A stretch of 64,000 bases of DNA from Flavobacterium sp. KMS (GCF_000813005.1 NZ_JSYP01000009.1:124001-188000); one strand, 5' to 3'; shown: positions 7,803 to 15,447, counted from the stretch's first letter. Notes: generated by a model not told the origin, from the sequence alone. Made by a program: numbers and translations.

Positions 7803-8762
7803 ATGCTCGATGAATCCCCAAAACGATTTGACCGAATTGTTGCAATTCTTATTCAGCTACAATCTAAAAAGATTGTAAAAGCACAAGAACTAGCCAATCG
7901 TTTCGAAGTAAGTTTAAGAACAATTTACCGTGACATTCGCACTCTAGAAGCATCTGGCGTTCCTATTTATAGCGAAGCTGGTGTTGGTTATGCTTTGATG
8001 GATGGTTATCGATTACCGCCAGTTATGTTTACCCGAGAAGAAGCTAGTAGTTTTATTGCTGCTGAAAAATTGATGCAAAAATTTACTGATACTACTTTGG
8101 GAAATCATTATGCTTCGGCAATGTATAAATTAAAATCTGTGCTTAAAAGCGACGATAAAGATTGGGTTTCTACAATTGAATCGAGTGTTTTAATGCAATC
8201 TGCCGAGAAACTTTTTAACGATAAATCTCCAAATACACTCACTTTACTTTTTGAAAGTATTGCCGAAAAGAAACAAGTTATTCTTTCTTATCAAGCTTTT
8301 ACTTCAGACGGAATTACAGAAAGAAATATTGAACCAGTTGGCATTTTTCATGATCACAATAATTGGTATGTTATAGGATATTGCCATTTGCGCACCGATT
8401 ATCGCCAGTTTAGAACAGACCGTGTACATAGCATAAAAAAAACAGAAAAAGATTTTACATTAGAACATGATTCTCTTGAAACTTATTTGAATAAAAATGA
8501 AACTATCCCAACTACCAAAGTGCGCATTCTGATTGATAAAAAGATAGCAAGATATTTATCTCACGAACGAAAATACCATGGTTTCATCTCCGAAAAAGAA
8601 ATCGATGGGAATATCGAGATGACTTTTATGAGCCGAGATATTGAAAGTGGCTTTCCGCGTTGGTTCTTAATGTTTGGAGATTACGCTACAATTCTGGAAC
8701 CTGAGCGATTAAAAACACGAACTTTAGAGTTATTAGAAATTAACAGACAAAGACTTTTATAA
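7803..8762 (+). CDS. WYL-domain transcriptional regulator (YafY type)
   Basis: The N-terminal winged helix-turn-helix (about residues 8-62) contains FDRIVAILIQLQ, AQELANRFEVSLRTIYRDIRTLEASGVPIY and a wing with GYALMDGYRLPP. A WYL domain follows, about 145-220 (ILSYQAF, NIEPVGIFHDHNNWYVIGYCHLRTDYRQFRTDRV). A C-terminal WCX-like extension ends near 315. WYL domains bind nucleotide or other small ligands and control the attached HTH. Length (319 aa) is normal for the YafY group. No partner gene is co-transcribed, since a strong bidirectional terminator follows, so the target is not visible. The DinB pair next door could be regulated by it, but nothing in the sequence shows this. Confidence 0.9.
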   Translation: MLDESPKRFDRIVAILIQLQSKKIVKAQELANRFEVSLRTIYRDIRTLEASGVPIYSEAGVGYALMDGYRLPPVMFTREEASSFIAAEKLMQKFTDTTLGNHYASAMYKLKSVLKSDDKDWVSTIESSVLMQSAEKLFNDKSPNTLTLLFESIAEKKQVILSYQAFTSDGITERNIEPVGIFHDHNNWYVIGYCHLRTDYRQFRTDRVHSIKKTEKDFTLEHDSLETYLNKNETIPTTKVRILIDKKIARYLSHERKYHGFISEKEIDGNIEMTFMSRDIESGFPRWFLMFGDYATILEPERLKTRTLELLEINRQRLL

Positions 8763-8801
8763 AAAAACTCCTAAAATGAGATTTCATTTTAGGAGTTTTT
8801 T
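8762..8801. terminator. bidirectional terminator between WYL and DinB genes
   Basis: An 18-base arm AAAAAACTCCTAAAATGA (8762-8779) pairs with 8784-8801 around a 4-base loop. It has A-rich and T-rich flanks and serves the converging genes. Confidence 0.9.
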
Positions 8802-8823
8802 CTATATCAAATATTCGTAATTT

Positions 8824-9324
8824 TTATTGCTGAGCATGAACAACATTATAAAAATTATAATCTGTATTTGATGCATCTGTAATACCAATATTACGACCAA
8901 TTGTAACTATCTGCCCTCGATGATACGTACCATGGTTTACAACCTGCAATAAATAATCACATATTGGCAACTCACATTGAAACCAAGGACTTTCAATTTT
9001 AATTTTTCTGGATAATTCTTCTTCTGAAAGTGATTTGATATATTCAGACAAACGAGCTGATCTATTTACTAATCCTTCAAATATTTCCTTAGTTATCAAT
9101 TCTGTGTTTTCTCTTTTATCAAATTCAGAAGTCTCTGCTATTATCGAATACCAATATTCTTCGGTTGCCCAAATATGATTGAGTGTTTTAATAATACTAG
9201 AATAACTCGAAGCTACTTCTTTATGAAGCAGTTCGTCTGATTTTACAGAAAGCCAATTAACAAATTGCTGATTTACCCATAAATTATAGTCTGCATAATT
9301 TGTCATTATTTTTTTTAAGCTCAT
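8824..9324 (-). CDS. DinB-family four-helix protein
   Basis: A 166-residue protein of the DinB/YfiT four-helix-bundle family, which includes metal-dependent thiol transferases and damage-inducible proteins of unknown chemistry. NYADYNLWVNQQFVNWL opens helix 1. TLNHIWATEEYWY carries the first metal His, and VVNHGTYHRGQIVTIGR carries the other two (HxxxH). All three expected ligands are therefore present and the protein could bind a divalent metal. A second Met at residue 7 is a possible start. Cytoplasmic. A related but diverged copy lies directly upstream on the same strand (9408-9887). Confidence 0.82.
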   Translation of the reverse strand: MSLKKIMTNYADYNLWVNQQFVNWLSVKSDELLHKEVASSYSSIIKTLNHIWATEEYWYSIIAETSEFDKRENTELITKEIFEGLVNRSARLSEYIKSLSEEELSRKIKIESPWFQCELPICDYLLQVVNHGTYHRGQIVTIGRNIGITDASNTDYNFYNVVHAQQ

Positions 9325-9407
9325 GATAATTTATTTTAGTTTTTCTGAATAAGAATTGATTTGAAAATATAATTTGATTGATGATTGAAAGGATTATTTA
9401 ATTCTAA

Positions 9408-9887
9408 TTATCTTTCCCAGAAAAAAGGAGGCTCAATACCTAATGCTCTTAGATAAACATACCCTTGTCCGCGGTGGTGCACTTCATTATCGATAAAATA
9501 TAAGATATTCTGAACGATCGGAAATTCATATTGTCCAAACAAATTAAAATTTTCACTAAAATCTTCTATCTTTAATTGCTCCCAATATTTATTAATCTCA
9601 TCGGTAGATTCATCCCATTTTTCAAGGTATTGCGCTTTAAAAATTAATTTCTCTTCTCCTTCTTTAAAAGGCTGACTGTCTCGATTTACGATACTTTTTA
9701 AGGCTGGTGCCGCAATCGCCAAAAGTTCATCTGTCAATTTTGAAAAAGGACGCATTCCGCCAATAGAAAATTCAAAGAAATCTTTTTCAGGAAAAGCTTC
9801 AATTACATGACGTGTCAATGCGCGATGACCTTGCCAATGTTTTAATAAATCTTCTGGAGTAATAACTTGTGCTGCTAGTGTTTTCAT
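9408..9887 (-). CDS. DinB-like protein with a degenerate metal site
   Basis: A 159-residue protein that begins MKTLAAQVITPEDLLKHWQGH. The frame stays open for 41 more codons upstream, but a TACTTTTG promoter box at 9917-9924 lies inside that extension, so 9887 is the right start. It ends with FIDNEVHHRGQGYVYLRALG, the DinB C-terminal signature. Compared with its neighbour only the last His of the HxxxHRGQ pair is kept (Asn at the first). The helix where the first His should be (SKLTDELLAIAAPAL) has none. It is probably a non-metal or altered-metal member. It and 8824-9324 are likely a tandem pair; the 83-base gap shows no terminator. Confidence 0.8.
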   Translation of the reverse strand: MKTLAAQVITPEDLLKHWQGHRALTRHVIEAFPEKDFFEFSIGGMRPFSKLTDELLAIAAPALKSIVNRDSQPFKEGEEKLIFKAQYLEKWDESTDEINKYWEQLKIEDFSENFNLFGQYEFPIVQNILYFIDNEVHHRGQGYVYLRALGIEPPFFWER

Positions 9888-9916
9888 AATTTTAAAGTTT
9901 TGATTTTTTATTACTT

Positions 9917-9924
9917 CAAAAGTA
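9917..9924 (-). promoter_or_regulatory. -7 box TACTTTTG for the DinB pair
   Basis: TACTTTTG on the minus strand, 29 bases before the chosen ATG. A TTG lies 14 bases upstream of it (9939-9941). It decides the start of the 9408-9887 gene. Confidence 0.6.
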
Positions 9925-10143
9925 AATCGAGTCGGTGACAACAGTTTGTCAGTAGTGATTTTATTTTTTAAAATTATTTCAAAAATAAAACATAAACAAC
10001 TAATAATCAAACATATAAATAAAAAATTTATGTATAATTTTTCTTTAAAAAATCTTTATATTGACATAAAAACACAAAAGGCTAAACAAATTTTACTTAA
10101 AACAAATACCTCTAGTAAATGGCCTTCTTTTTAATTAGTCAAA

Positions 10144-10172
10144 ACCTTTGCATCTTTGTACCTTTGCACCTA
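10144..10172 (+). promoter_or_regulatory. 29-bp CTTTG/ACCT upstream element, copy 3, with -7 box
   Basis: ACCTTTGCATCTTTGTACCT (first 20 bases) then TTGCACCTA. It has four phased CTTTG/ACCT units and includes TACCTTTG (10159-10166), the likely thiL -7 box. It ends 22 bases before thiL. The rest of the gap 9888-10194 shows only the DinB promoter and AT-rich filler. Confidence 0.6.
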
Positions 10173-10194
10173 AGAAATTTAGTACCGTAACAAA

Positions 10195-11241
10195 ATGATT
10201 GAAGATAAAAACCCACAACGTACCAGCATAGCGCAATTAGGCGAATTTGGACTAATTGAGCACTTAACACGAAACTTTGATGTTACACAAGAATCTACTT
10301 TAAAAAGTATTGGCGATGATGCTGCTGTATTAGATTTTAAAGACAAAAAAGTAGTCGTTTCTACCGATTTATTAATCGAAGGTGTGCATTTTGATTTGGC
10401 TTATATGCCTTTAAAACATTTAGGTTACAAAGCTGTGGTGGTAAACATTTCAGACATTTGTGCCATGAATGCTAAACCAACACAAATAACTGTTTCTGTA
10501 GCTGTTTCTAATCGTTTTCCATTAGAAGCTCTAGAAGAATTATTTGCAGGAATCACGCATGCTGCCAAAGAATATAATGTAGATGTAATTGGTGGTGATA
10601 CTACTTCATCCCAAAAAGGATTAATCATTAGTATTACTGCTATTGGTGAAGCCGATGAAAATGAAATCGTATATCGTAATGGCGCTAAACAAACTGATTT
10701 ATTGGTTGTAACTGGCGATATTGGAGCCGCATATATGGGATTACAGGTTTTAGAAAGAGAGAAACAAGTTTTTCAGGTAAATCCTAATTCGCAACCTGAT
10801 TTAGATGCCTATACTTATTTAATAGAACGCCAATTAAAACCTGAAGCTCGCAAAGACGTTCGTACTTTGTTACATGCCTTGGAGATTAAACCAACATCTA
10901 TGATTGATATTTCAGACGGATTATCATCGGAGATTATTCATTTGTGCAAACAATCTAAAGTAGGTTGTAACTTATATGAAGATAAATTACCGCTAGATCC
11001 TCAATTTATAAATGTTTGCGAAGAATTTAATATCGATAGTACAACTGTAGCAATTAATGGTGGAGAAGATTACGAATTACTTTTTACTATTGCAATGGAA
11101 GATTTTGAAAAGATAAAAGCAAATCCAAACTTCTCAATTATTGGTCATATGACGCAAGAAAGCGAAGGGATTCATTTAGTAACTCGTGCTAATACAAAAA
11201 TTGCTTTAAAAGCCCGCGGATGGGATGCTTTAAGCGAATAA
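10195..11241 (+). CDS. thiL: thiamine-monophosphate kinase
   Basis: ThiL phosphorylates thiamine monophosphate to the cofactor thiamine diphosphate with ATP. The 348-residue protein shows the AIRS-type fold. FGLIEHL is followed by the Mg/ATP motif KSIGDDAAVLDFKDK. It then has STDLLIEGVHFDL, VVNISDICAMNAKPTQI, the conserved GGDTTSS loop, a C-terminal SMIDISDGLSSEI and NGGEDYELLF. All metal-binding Asp clusters are present and the length is normal. It is a single gene; other thi genes are not in the window. A 29-bp repeat element with a -7 box precedes it and a bidirectional terminator follows. Confidence 0.96.
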   Translation: MIEDKNPQRTSIAQLGEFGLIEHLTRNFDVTQESTLKSIGDDAAVLDFKDKKVVVSTDLLIEGVHFDLAYMPLKHLGYKAVVVNISDICAMNAKPTQITVSVAVSNRFPLEALEELFAGITHAAKEYNVDVIGGDTTSSQKGLIISITAIGEADENEIVYRNGAKQTDLLVVTGDIGAAYMGLQVLEREKQVFQVNPNSQPDLDAYTYLIERQLKPEARKDVRTLLHALEIKPTSMIDISDGLSSEIIHLCKQSKVGCNLYEDKLPLDPQFINVCEEFNIDSTTVAINGGEDYELLFTIAMEDFEKIKANPNFSIIGHMTQESEGIHLVTRANTKIALKARGWDALSE

Positions 11242-11255
11242 TTACATATATCCAT

Positions 11256-11287
11256 AAAAAAGACATCTTATCAGATGTCTTTTTTTA
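11256..11287. terminator. bidirectional terminator between thiL and the response regulator
   Basis: AAAAAAGACATCT-tatc-AGATGTCTTTTTT has a stem of 12-13 bp with A/T tails on both sides, between converging genes. Confidence 0.9.
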
Positions 11288-11304
11288 TTTTATAGAAGCG
11301 CTGT

Positions 11305-11997
11305 TTATAAAAGTCCTTTGTTCCTGGCTTCGTGTACTAAATCATCATCTGTACCGTCAGTTACTTTTAACAATTCTTTTAAATTTTCTATTCTTCTTAT
11401 TGTCGCTTTCAAAGAAATAGGAATGTAATGTGGCATTTCGTCTGTTTTAGTTCCTTTGGATAAATGAAACAGAATTTGTTCGTCAATCTGATCAATTTCG
11501 ATGGAGTCTTTTGGTGATTTTTCTAACATTTCAACAACCGACTGGCTGTAGTAAGTCTTTTTTTTCATCACTTTATCAAAAGCAAATAACAACTCATCAA
11601 ATGTTAAATCATTTTTTATGATTAATCCTCTAGGATTAATTGTTCTAATGATTGTTTTTATCTTTAGTAATTCGGTATACATTGTTAGCAAAATTATTTT
11701 ACAATTTGGCATATGTTCCATAATCAGCTTTGCTAAATCTTCTCCCGAATATATTTCCATTTCTTCATAAGCAGGCATACTAATGTCTAGAAATGCAATA
11801 TCAAAACTTGTTGTTGCAGGATCCATAATTACCTCGTAACCCGATTTACAATCTTTGGCCTGAGTAATTAAAAATTCATATTCTTTAGGATTATATCTCG
11901 TAATCGCATTTTTGTACCCTTCAATTATAAAAGGATGATCATCTACTATAAATATGTTATTCTTAATTATTTCTACTGGAGGTTTATCAGTTGTCAT
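11305..11997 (-). CDS. NarL/LuxR-type response regulator with divergent HTH
   Basis: A 230-residue regulator. The receiver domain (about 14-135) is complete: IFIVDDHP acidic pair at 19-20, phospho-acceptor Asp71 in IAFLDISMP, Thr in ILLTMY and Lys128 in GLIIKND. The output domain (about 158-205, DQIDEQILFHLSKGTKTDEM...ISLKATIRRIENLKELL) has the spacing of a LuxR/NarL helix-turn-helix but weak consensus in the recognition helix. It overlaps the kinase gene by 11 bases, so the two are translated as a pair. It presumably receives phosphate from the TPR kinase. It is the distal gene of the signalling cluster; its DNA targets are unknown. Confidence 0.9.
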   Translation of the reverse strand: MTTDKPPVEIIKNNIFIVDDHPFIIEGYKNAITRYNPKEYEFLITQAKDCKSGYEVIMDPATTSFDIAFLDISMPAYEEMEIYSGEDLAKLIMEHMPNCKIILLTMYTELLKIKTIIRTINPRGLIIKNDLTFDELLFAFDKVMKKKTYYSQSVVEMLEKSPKDSIEIDQIDEQILFHLSKGTKTDEMPHYIPISLKATIRRIENLKELLKVTDGTDDDLVHEARNKGLL

Positions 11998-14044
11998 TAT
12001 GCTGAAGGTTTATTTTTTGATCAATTGGAATTTTAATTACTATAACTGTTCCATCTGCTTTATTAGATTTTATATCAACGGTTCCATCGCATTCTTTTAC
12101 TCGATAGAAAATATTTTGCAAACCAATTCCTTTTTTGGTTCTATTTACATTAAATCCTACTCCATCATCACTTATCAACAACGCCAAATGATTTACTTCA
12201 TTTTTAAGCTCTATTTTTATTGTTTCTGCTTGTGCATATTTATTACAATTTTGCAATGCTTCCTGAATAATTCTGTACAGATTTATTTTAATGGAGTTAC
12301 TTACCAAATCCCATCTTATACTTGAATCAATACTCGAGATTAATTTTGATTTAAAAGTAACTCTTTGATTTTCCAATAACTTATCAAGAATCATTACAAA
12401 ATTATTAATCAATTCTGATTTCTCTTTATTTAAATCATGCGAAATTTCCCGAATATCTTGCTCAATTTCTTTTAAATCTGATAAATATTTTTTGCGCTTT
12501 ACAGCTGCTGCTGCATCATCTACTTTATCTAAGCTGTCTAGGCTTATCCTAACCCCAAACATTCGCCCTAAAACACCATCATGTAAATCTTGGGCTACCT
12601 TTTTCTTCTCTTTAATTCGAATAGCTTCAATTGTATTTTGTTGCGAAATCATCAGGTTATAAATATCTTCATTGGCTATCTGCTGCTGCTGTTTAAAAAG
12701 CAGCTCTCTATTTTTGGCTTTTTGTGCCAAATAAACATAAAAAAAGAGTCCTAATAAACCACAGATACTAAAAACATATATCAATGTTCGGTTCTGAACA
12801 TTTAAACTCGTATTTTCATCTTTTATTTCATTCGTTTCATATTCTATTCGGGAAAATTTTTCTCCCATCTTTCTTTCTGCTTTTTGTGCTTTTTCATTTA
12901 TCTGTATATATTCTTTCGAATAAACCGATGCATTTGTTGGATCTACAAGAGCCATTTGCTTAAGTGCCTCAAGTGTATTTCTTAATCTATTCGAATTTCG
13001 GGATAACTTAAGTGCATCTTTACAATATTGCATTGCTTTTGAAGTATCTTTTTTATAAGCAAAATACTCAGATAAATGTATTTTACTAGATATGACCCCT
13101 GACTTAAGATCTAGACTATCTCTAATTTTCAAAGATTTATAAAATAGATCTGGAAGTCCTTCAGACTCATGCAACTTAAATTTAGAATAAGCCAAATTAT
13201 CATATAACATAGCATATAATATAAGTTTTTCCTTAAATAAGTTTTTTTGTTCTAATCCTTTTTGAAAATATATTTTTGCTTTTTTATAATCATTCATACT
13301 TAAATAAACAAAGCCAATATTATTTAGCGAAGTAGCTTTTAGCTGAAGATCTAATGGGATTGATTTATCTTCAAGAATAACTAAGGCCTTATTATTAAAT
13401 TCCAAAGCCTTATCATATTCTTCTCGCTCCTTGTATAAAATCCCTAAAAGATTATAGGATTCATGCAATAAATAACTTACTTTTTTCTGACGCTTCAAAA
13501 GCCGCAAGGCTTTAAAAACCATTATTTCACTCTCAAAAAAATCGCTTATGTTATATTGTAGAGTTGCCTTACTCAAAAAAGTTCTGGCAAGATTATAGTC
13601 ATCATTAATCCGGATATACAATTTCTCTGCTTTATAGTAGTTCCTAAAAGCACTATCAGGAACTGTTTTAAAACTATAGTAATCTCCTAAATAAGCATAG
13701 GCCTTAGCCATACTAACCGTATCAAGGTTATTTTTTGATCGTTCTAGTATGAGTTTTGTTGTTTCCCGATAGGCATTCCAATCATTCATATTGTAATACC
13801 GATTGGCTACTTTAAATAAATTTACTCTATTAACCGAATCATCTTTTTGATTGATAATTATATCGAATGCTTTTTTATTATACTCTTGTTTGGACTTAAA
13901 TGACACGTTGATATCATTTGCCAATGACAAATAAAGAGACAAACTATCTACAGAAGAAGTCACATTGTTGTCGACAATGCTTTTCTTGGTACAGCCAAAA
14001 AAAACAAAAACTAATAACAATAATATAGGGTAGATTTTTTTCAA
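11987..14044 (-). CDS. TPR sensor histidine kinase (NarX/DegS-type)
   Basis: A 685-residue membrane kinase. Residues 1-18 form an export signal with a possible lipobox (FFGC18). Residues about 30-390 are helical TPR-type repeats (AYAYLGDYYSF, SYNLLGILYKEREEYDKALEF, SLNNIGFVYLSMNDYKKAKIYF), placed in the periplasm. A short coiled coil leads to one membrane span (about 421-441). The cytoplasmic part has a HisKA_3 dimer domain with His488 in KKVAQDLHDGVLG, then an ATPase with EALQNCNKYAQ (595-605), DDGVGF (626-631) and KKGIGLQN. TPRs bind peptides or proteins, so a peptide ligand is plausible. It is transcribed with the NarL regulator. A TATTTTTG box at 14064-14071 lies 20 bases upstream. Confidence 0.92.
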   Translation of the reverse strand: MKKIYPILLLLVFVFFGCTKKSIVDNNVTSSVDSLSLYLSLANDINVSFKSKQEYNKKAFDIIINQKDDSVNRVNLFKVANRYYNMNDWNAYRETTKLILERSKNNLDTVSMAKAYAYLGDYYSFKTVPDSAFRNYYKAEKLYIRINDDYNLARTFLSKATLQYNISDFFESEIMVFKALRLLKRQKKVSYLLHESYNLLGILYKEREEYDKALEFNNKALVILEDKSIPLDLQLKATSLNNIGFVYLSMNDYKKAKIYFQKGLEQKNLFKEKLILYAMLYDNLAYSKFKLHESEGLPDLFYKSLKIRDSLDLKSGVISSKIHLSEYFAYKKDTSKAMQYCKDALKLSRNSNRLRNTLEALKQMALVDPTNASVYSKEYIQINEKAQKAERKMGEKFSRIEYETNEIKDENTSLNVQNRTLIYVFSICGLLGLFFYVYLAQKAKNRELLFKQQQQIANEDIYNLMISQQNTIEAIRIKEKKKVAQDLHDGVLGRMFGVRISLDSLDKVDDAAAAVKRKKYLSDLKEIEQDIREISHDLNKEKSELINNFVMILDKLLENQRVTFKSKLISSIDSSIRWDLVSNSIKINLYRIIQEALQNCNKYAQAETIKIELKNEVNHLALLISDDGVGFNVNRTKKGIGLQNIFYRVKECDGTVDIKSNKADGTVIVIKIPIDQKINLQHNDN

Positions 14045-14063
14045 TAGTACATTTGGCTTTTAT

Positions 14064-14071
14064 CAAAAATA
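14064..14071 (-). promoter_or_regulatory. -7 box TATTTTTG for the kinase-regulator pair
   Basis: TATTTTTG on the minus strand, 20 bases before the kinase start. It sits between the kinase and the peptide-gene terminator, so the pair can be expressed separately from the peptide gene. Confidence 0.5.
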
Positions 14072-14087
14072 CTAAAACTATAGACAC

Positions 14088-14123
14088 AAAAAAAGGCTGT
14101 CAAAAAATTGACAGCCTTTTTTT
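14088..14123 (-). terminator. strong terminator after the repeat-peptide gene
   Basis: A 16-bp perfect stem (14088-14103 with 14108-14123, core GGCTGTCAA), AAAA loop, and T-run. It isolates the short peptide transcript from the kinase gene. Confidence 0.92.
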
Positions 14124-14141
14124 ACATATAAACTCTTTGTT

Positions 14142-14456
14142 CTAGTCTTGTTTTCTTCCTCCTCCTGCTGATCCACCACCATCAATAGGCTGTCTATAAC
14201 TGTTAGTTGCTGACAAATCTAACATATAACCATTATCTTGTTTTCTACCTCCTCCTGCTGATCCACCACCATCAATAGATAAATCGATGTAAACATCTTG
14301 TTTTCTTCCTCCTCCTGCTGATCCACCGCCATCAATAGGTGGTATTATCTCACTTTTTGCATTTAATGAAATGTTTTTAGTTGTTTCTGGAGTAGTAAAA
14401 GATGTTGCTACTAATGCTAAAGAAAATAATGCGATTGTTGTGATTGAAGTTTTCAT
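14142..14456 (-). CDS. exported repeat-peptide precursor, three 14-residue repeats
   Basis: A 104-residue protein. Residues 1-20 (MKTSITTIALFSLALVATSF) are a Sec signal peptide. After a spacer come three identical copies of IDGGGSAGGGRKQD at 41-54, 61-74 and 91-104. The last ends exactly at the stop codon. The spacers are VYIDLS and a 16-residue stretch ending in YRQP. The repeats are glycine-rich, with a basic RK pair near the end and an acidic C-terminus; the intervening sequence is not repeated. The layout is that of a multi-copy peptide precursor like yeast alpha-factor, or of a small repetitive surface protein. It has its own promoter (14525-14553) and terminator. It sits between a LytTR regulator and a TPR kinase. 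I do not recognise a known family. Confidence 0.85.
   Translation of the reverse strand: MKTSITTIALFSLALVATSFTTPETTKNISLNAKSEIIPPIDGGGSAGGGRKQDVYIDLSIDGGGSAGGGRKQDNGYMLDLSATNSYRQPIDGGGSAGGGRKQD
14145..14336 (-). repeat. three 42-bp coding repeats (14295-14336, 14235-14276, 14145-14186)
   Basis: Copies differ at only a few bases (about 40 of 42 identical in pairs) and all differences are silent. Identity at the DNA level points to recent duplication or gene conversion. Confidence 0.9.
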
Positions 14457-14524
14457 AATCTGGGGATTTTTATTGTTAGTATTTTTTTACGTTTTAAATG
14501 ATCGCTTATTGCTAAATCATGGTG

Positions 14525-14553
14525 TAAAATTAGTACTGTAATCCCCTTTTCAA
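14525..14553 (-). promoter_or_regulatory. promoter of the repeat-peptide gene: TTG-18-TAATTTTA
   Basis: On the minus strand TTG (14553-14551) is followed 18 bases later by TAATTTTA (14532-14525), seven of eight bases of the TAnnTTTG box. Spacing is ideal for the Bacteroidota promoter. The leader would be about 60 bases. Confidence 0.5.
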
Positions 14554-14584
14554 CTCTGTAAAAAGGCATATATGGTGGAATGCT

Positions 14585-14614
14585 GCCAAATGGTAGTGTA
14601 CGTAGGTCAAATAC
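14585..14614 (-). promoter_or_regulatory. candidate LytTR-type operator: 9-mers spaced 21 bp
   Basis: On the minus strand GTATTTGAC (14614-14606) and CCATTTGGC (14593-14585) repeat in direct orientation, start to start 21 bp. LytTR proteins classically bind 9-bp direct repeats with 12 bp between them. The pair ends about 32 bp upstream of the -33 TTG of the peptide promoter and just after the LytTR gene. The match to the published consensus is partial (6-7 of 9). Confidence 0.4.
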
Positions 14615-14631
14615 GTGTAAATACTTAGTTG

Positions 14632-15447
14632 CTAGACCTCTATATAGTTTCCGTTAGCAAACTCGGCAATTATTATCTCTACATTTCTTTTATAAGTCTT
14701 AGAAAATGGTAGTTTTTTTGTAGAGTTTTTTATGTAACAAACTGAGTTCCCAGTATGTATCCTCGCAATATGGTTTCTGTTGATGATATAACTGTTGTGT
14801 ATGCGTATAAATGGGTGTAATAAAATAGCTTCAAAATATTTTAATGTTTTAAAAGCTGTTATCATTTCTCCAGTATTCAAATAAATATCTGTCGAATTAT
14901 TATCTGCCTGAATATAGGTAATATCTTTAGCTTGAATGTATCGATAATCTCCATACGATTTGACACATAACACTAAAGATTGATTTATTTTTTGTACCTC
15001 GATAGCATCTCCTTTAAGCGAGGTTTTAAAATCCTGAACGGTTTGATTGCTAATTAAATTTACCTCATAACTAGGCCAATCTAGTTTTAAAATCGTTTTG
15101 AGTAAATCTGCCCGTTTAAGTGGTTTTAGCAAATAATCCATTACGCCATACTTAATCGCATCAAAAGCAAAATCTTTTTTGGTGGTTGTAATAATAACTT
15201 TAGGAACTATCCGCAAATAATGATAAAGCTCATTTATAAATGATAACGAAAGATTGCTTGTATTATCATTTGGATCTATCTCAAGAAATATAATATTTGG
15301 ATTATGCTCTAAAACTAAATTTAATCCTTGCTGATATGTATTTGCAATAGCAACAAAAATTAGCTCTGAAAAACCATCTGCTAATTCCTTGGTTTTTAGA
15401 ACACTTTCTTGATTATCATCAATAATAATGTATGAATAATTTTTCAA
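14632..15447 (-). CDS. LytTR DNA-binding regulator with an altered phospho-acceptor
   Basis: A 271-residue regulator: a receiver-like domain (about 4-125) joined to a LytTR DNA-binding domain (about 165-265: DITYIQADNNSTDIYLNTGE, HPFIRIHNSYIINRNHI). In the receiver the acidic pair (IIIDDNQ), Thr (VIITTTKK) and Lys (YLLKPL) are kept. The expected phospho-Asp after IIFL is Glu56 (IIFLEID), so the domain may mimic the active state or sense something other than phosphate. No kinase gene is directly attached. The start is TTG at 15447: an in-frame stop lies ten codons upstream with no ATG between. The promoter is TTG-18-TAAATTTG (15503-15531). It is a likely controller of the downstream peptide gene. 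Confidence 0.88.
   Translation of the reverse strand: MKNYSYIIIDDNQESVLKTKELADGFSELIFVAIANTYQQGLNLVLEHNPNIIFLEIDPNDNTSNLSLSFINELYHYLRIVPKVIITTTKKDFAFDAIKYGVMDYLLKPLKRADLLKTILKLDWPSYEVNLISNQTVQDFKTSLKGDAIEVQKINQSLVLCVKSYGDYRYIQAKDITYIQADNNSTDIYLNTGEMITAFKTLKYFEAILLHPFIRIHNSYIINRNHIARIHTGNSVCYIKNSTKKLPFSKTYKRNVEIIIAEFANGNYIEV

Noticed and set aside
9946..10134. Lys/Asn/Ile-rich 62-codon frame on the + strand
   Set aside because: AT-rich noise in an intergenic gap, with no promoter or family likeness.
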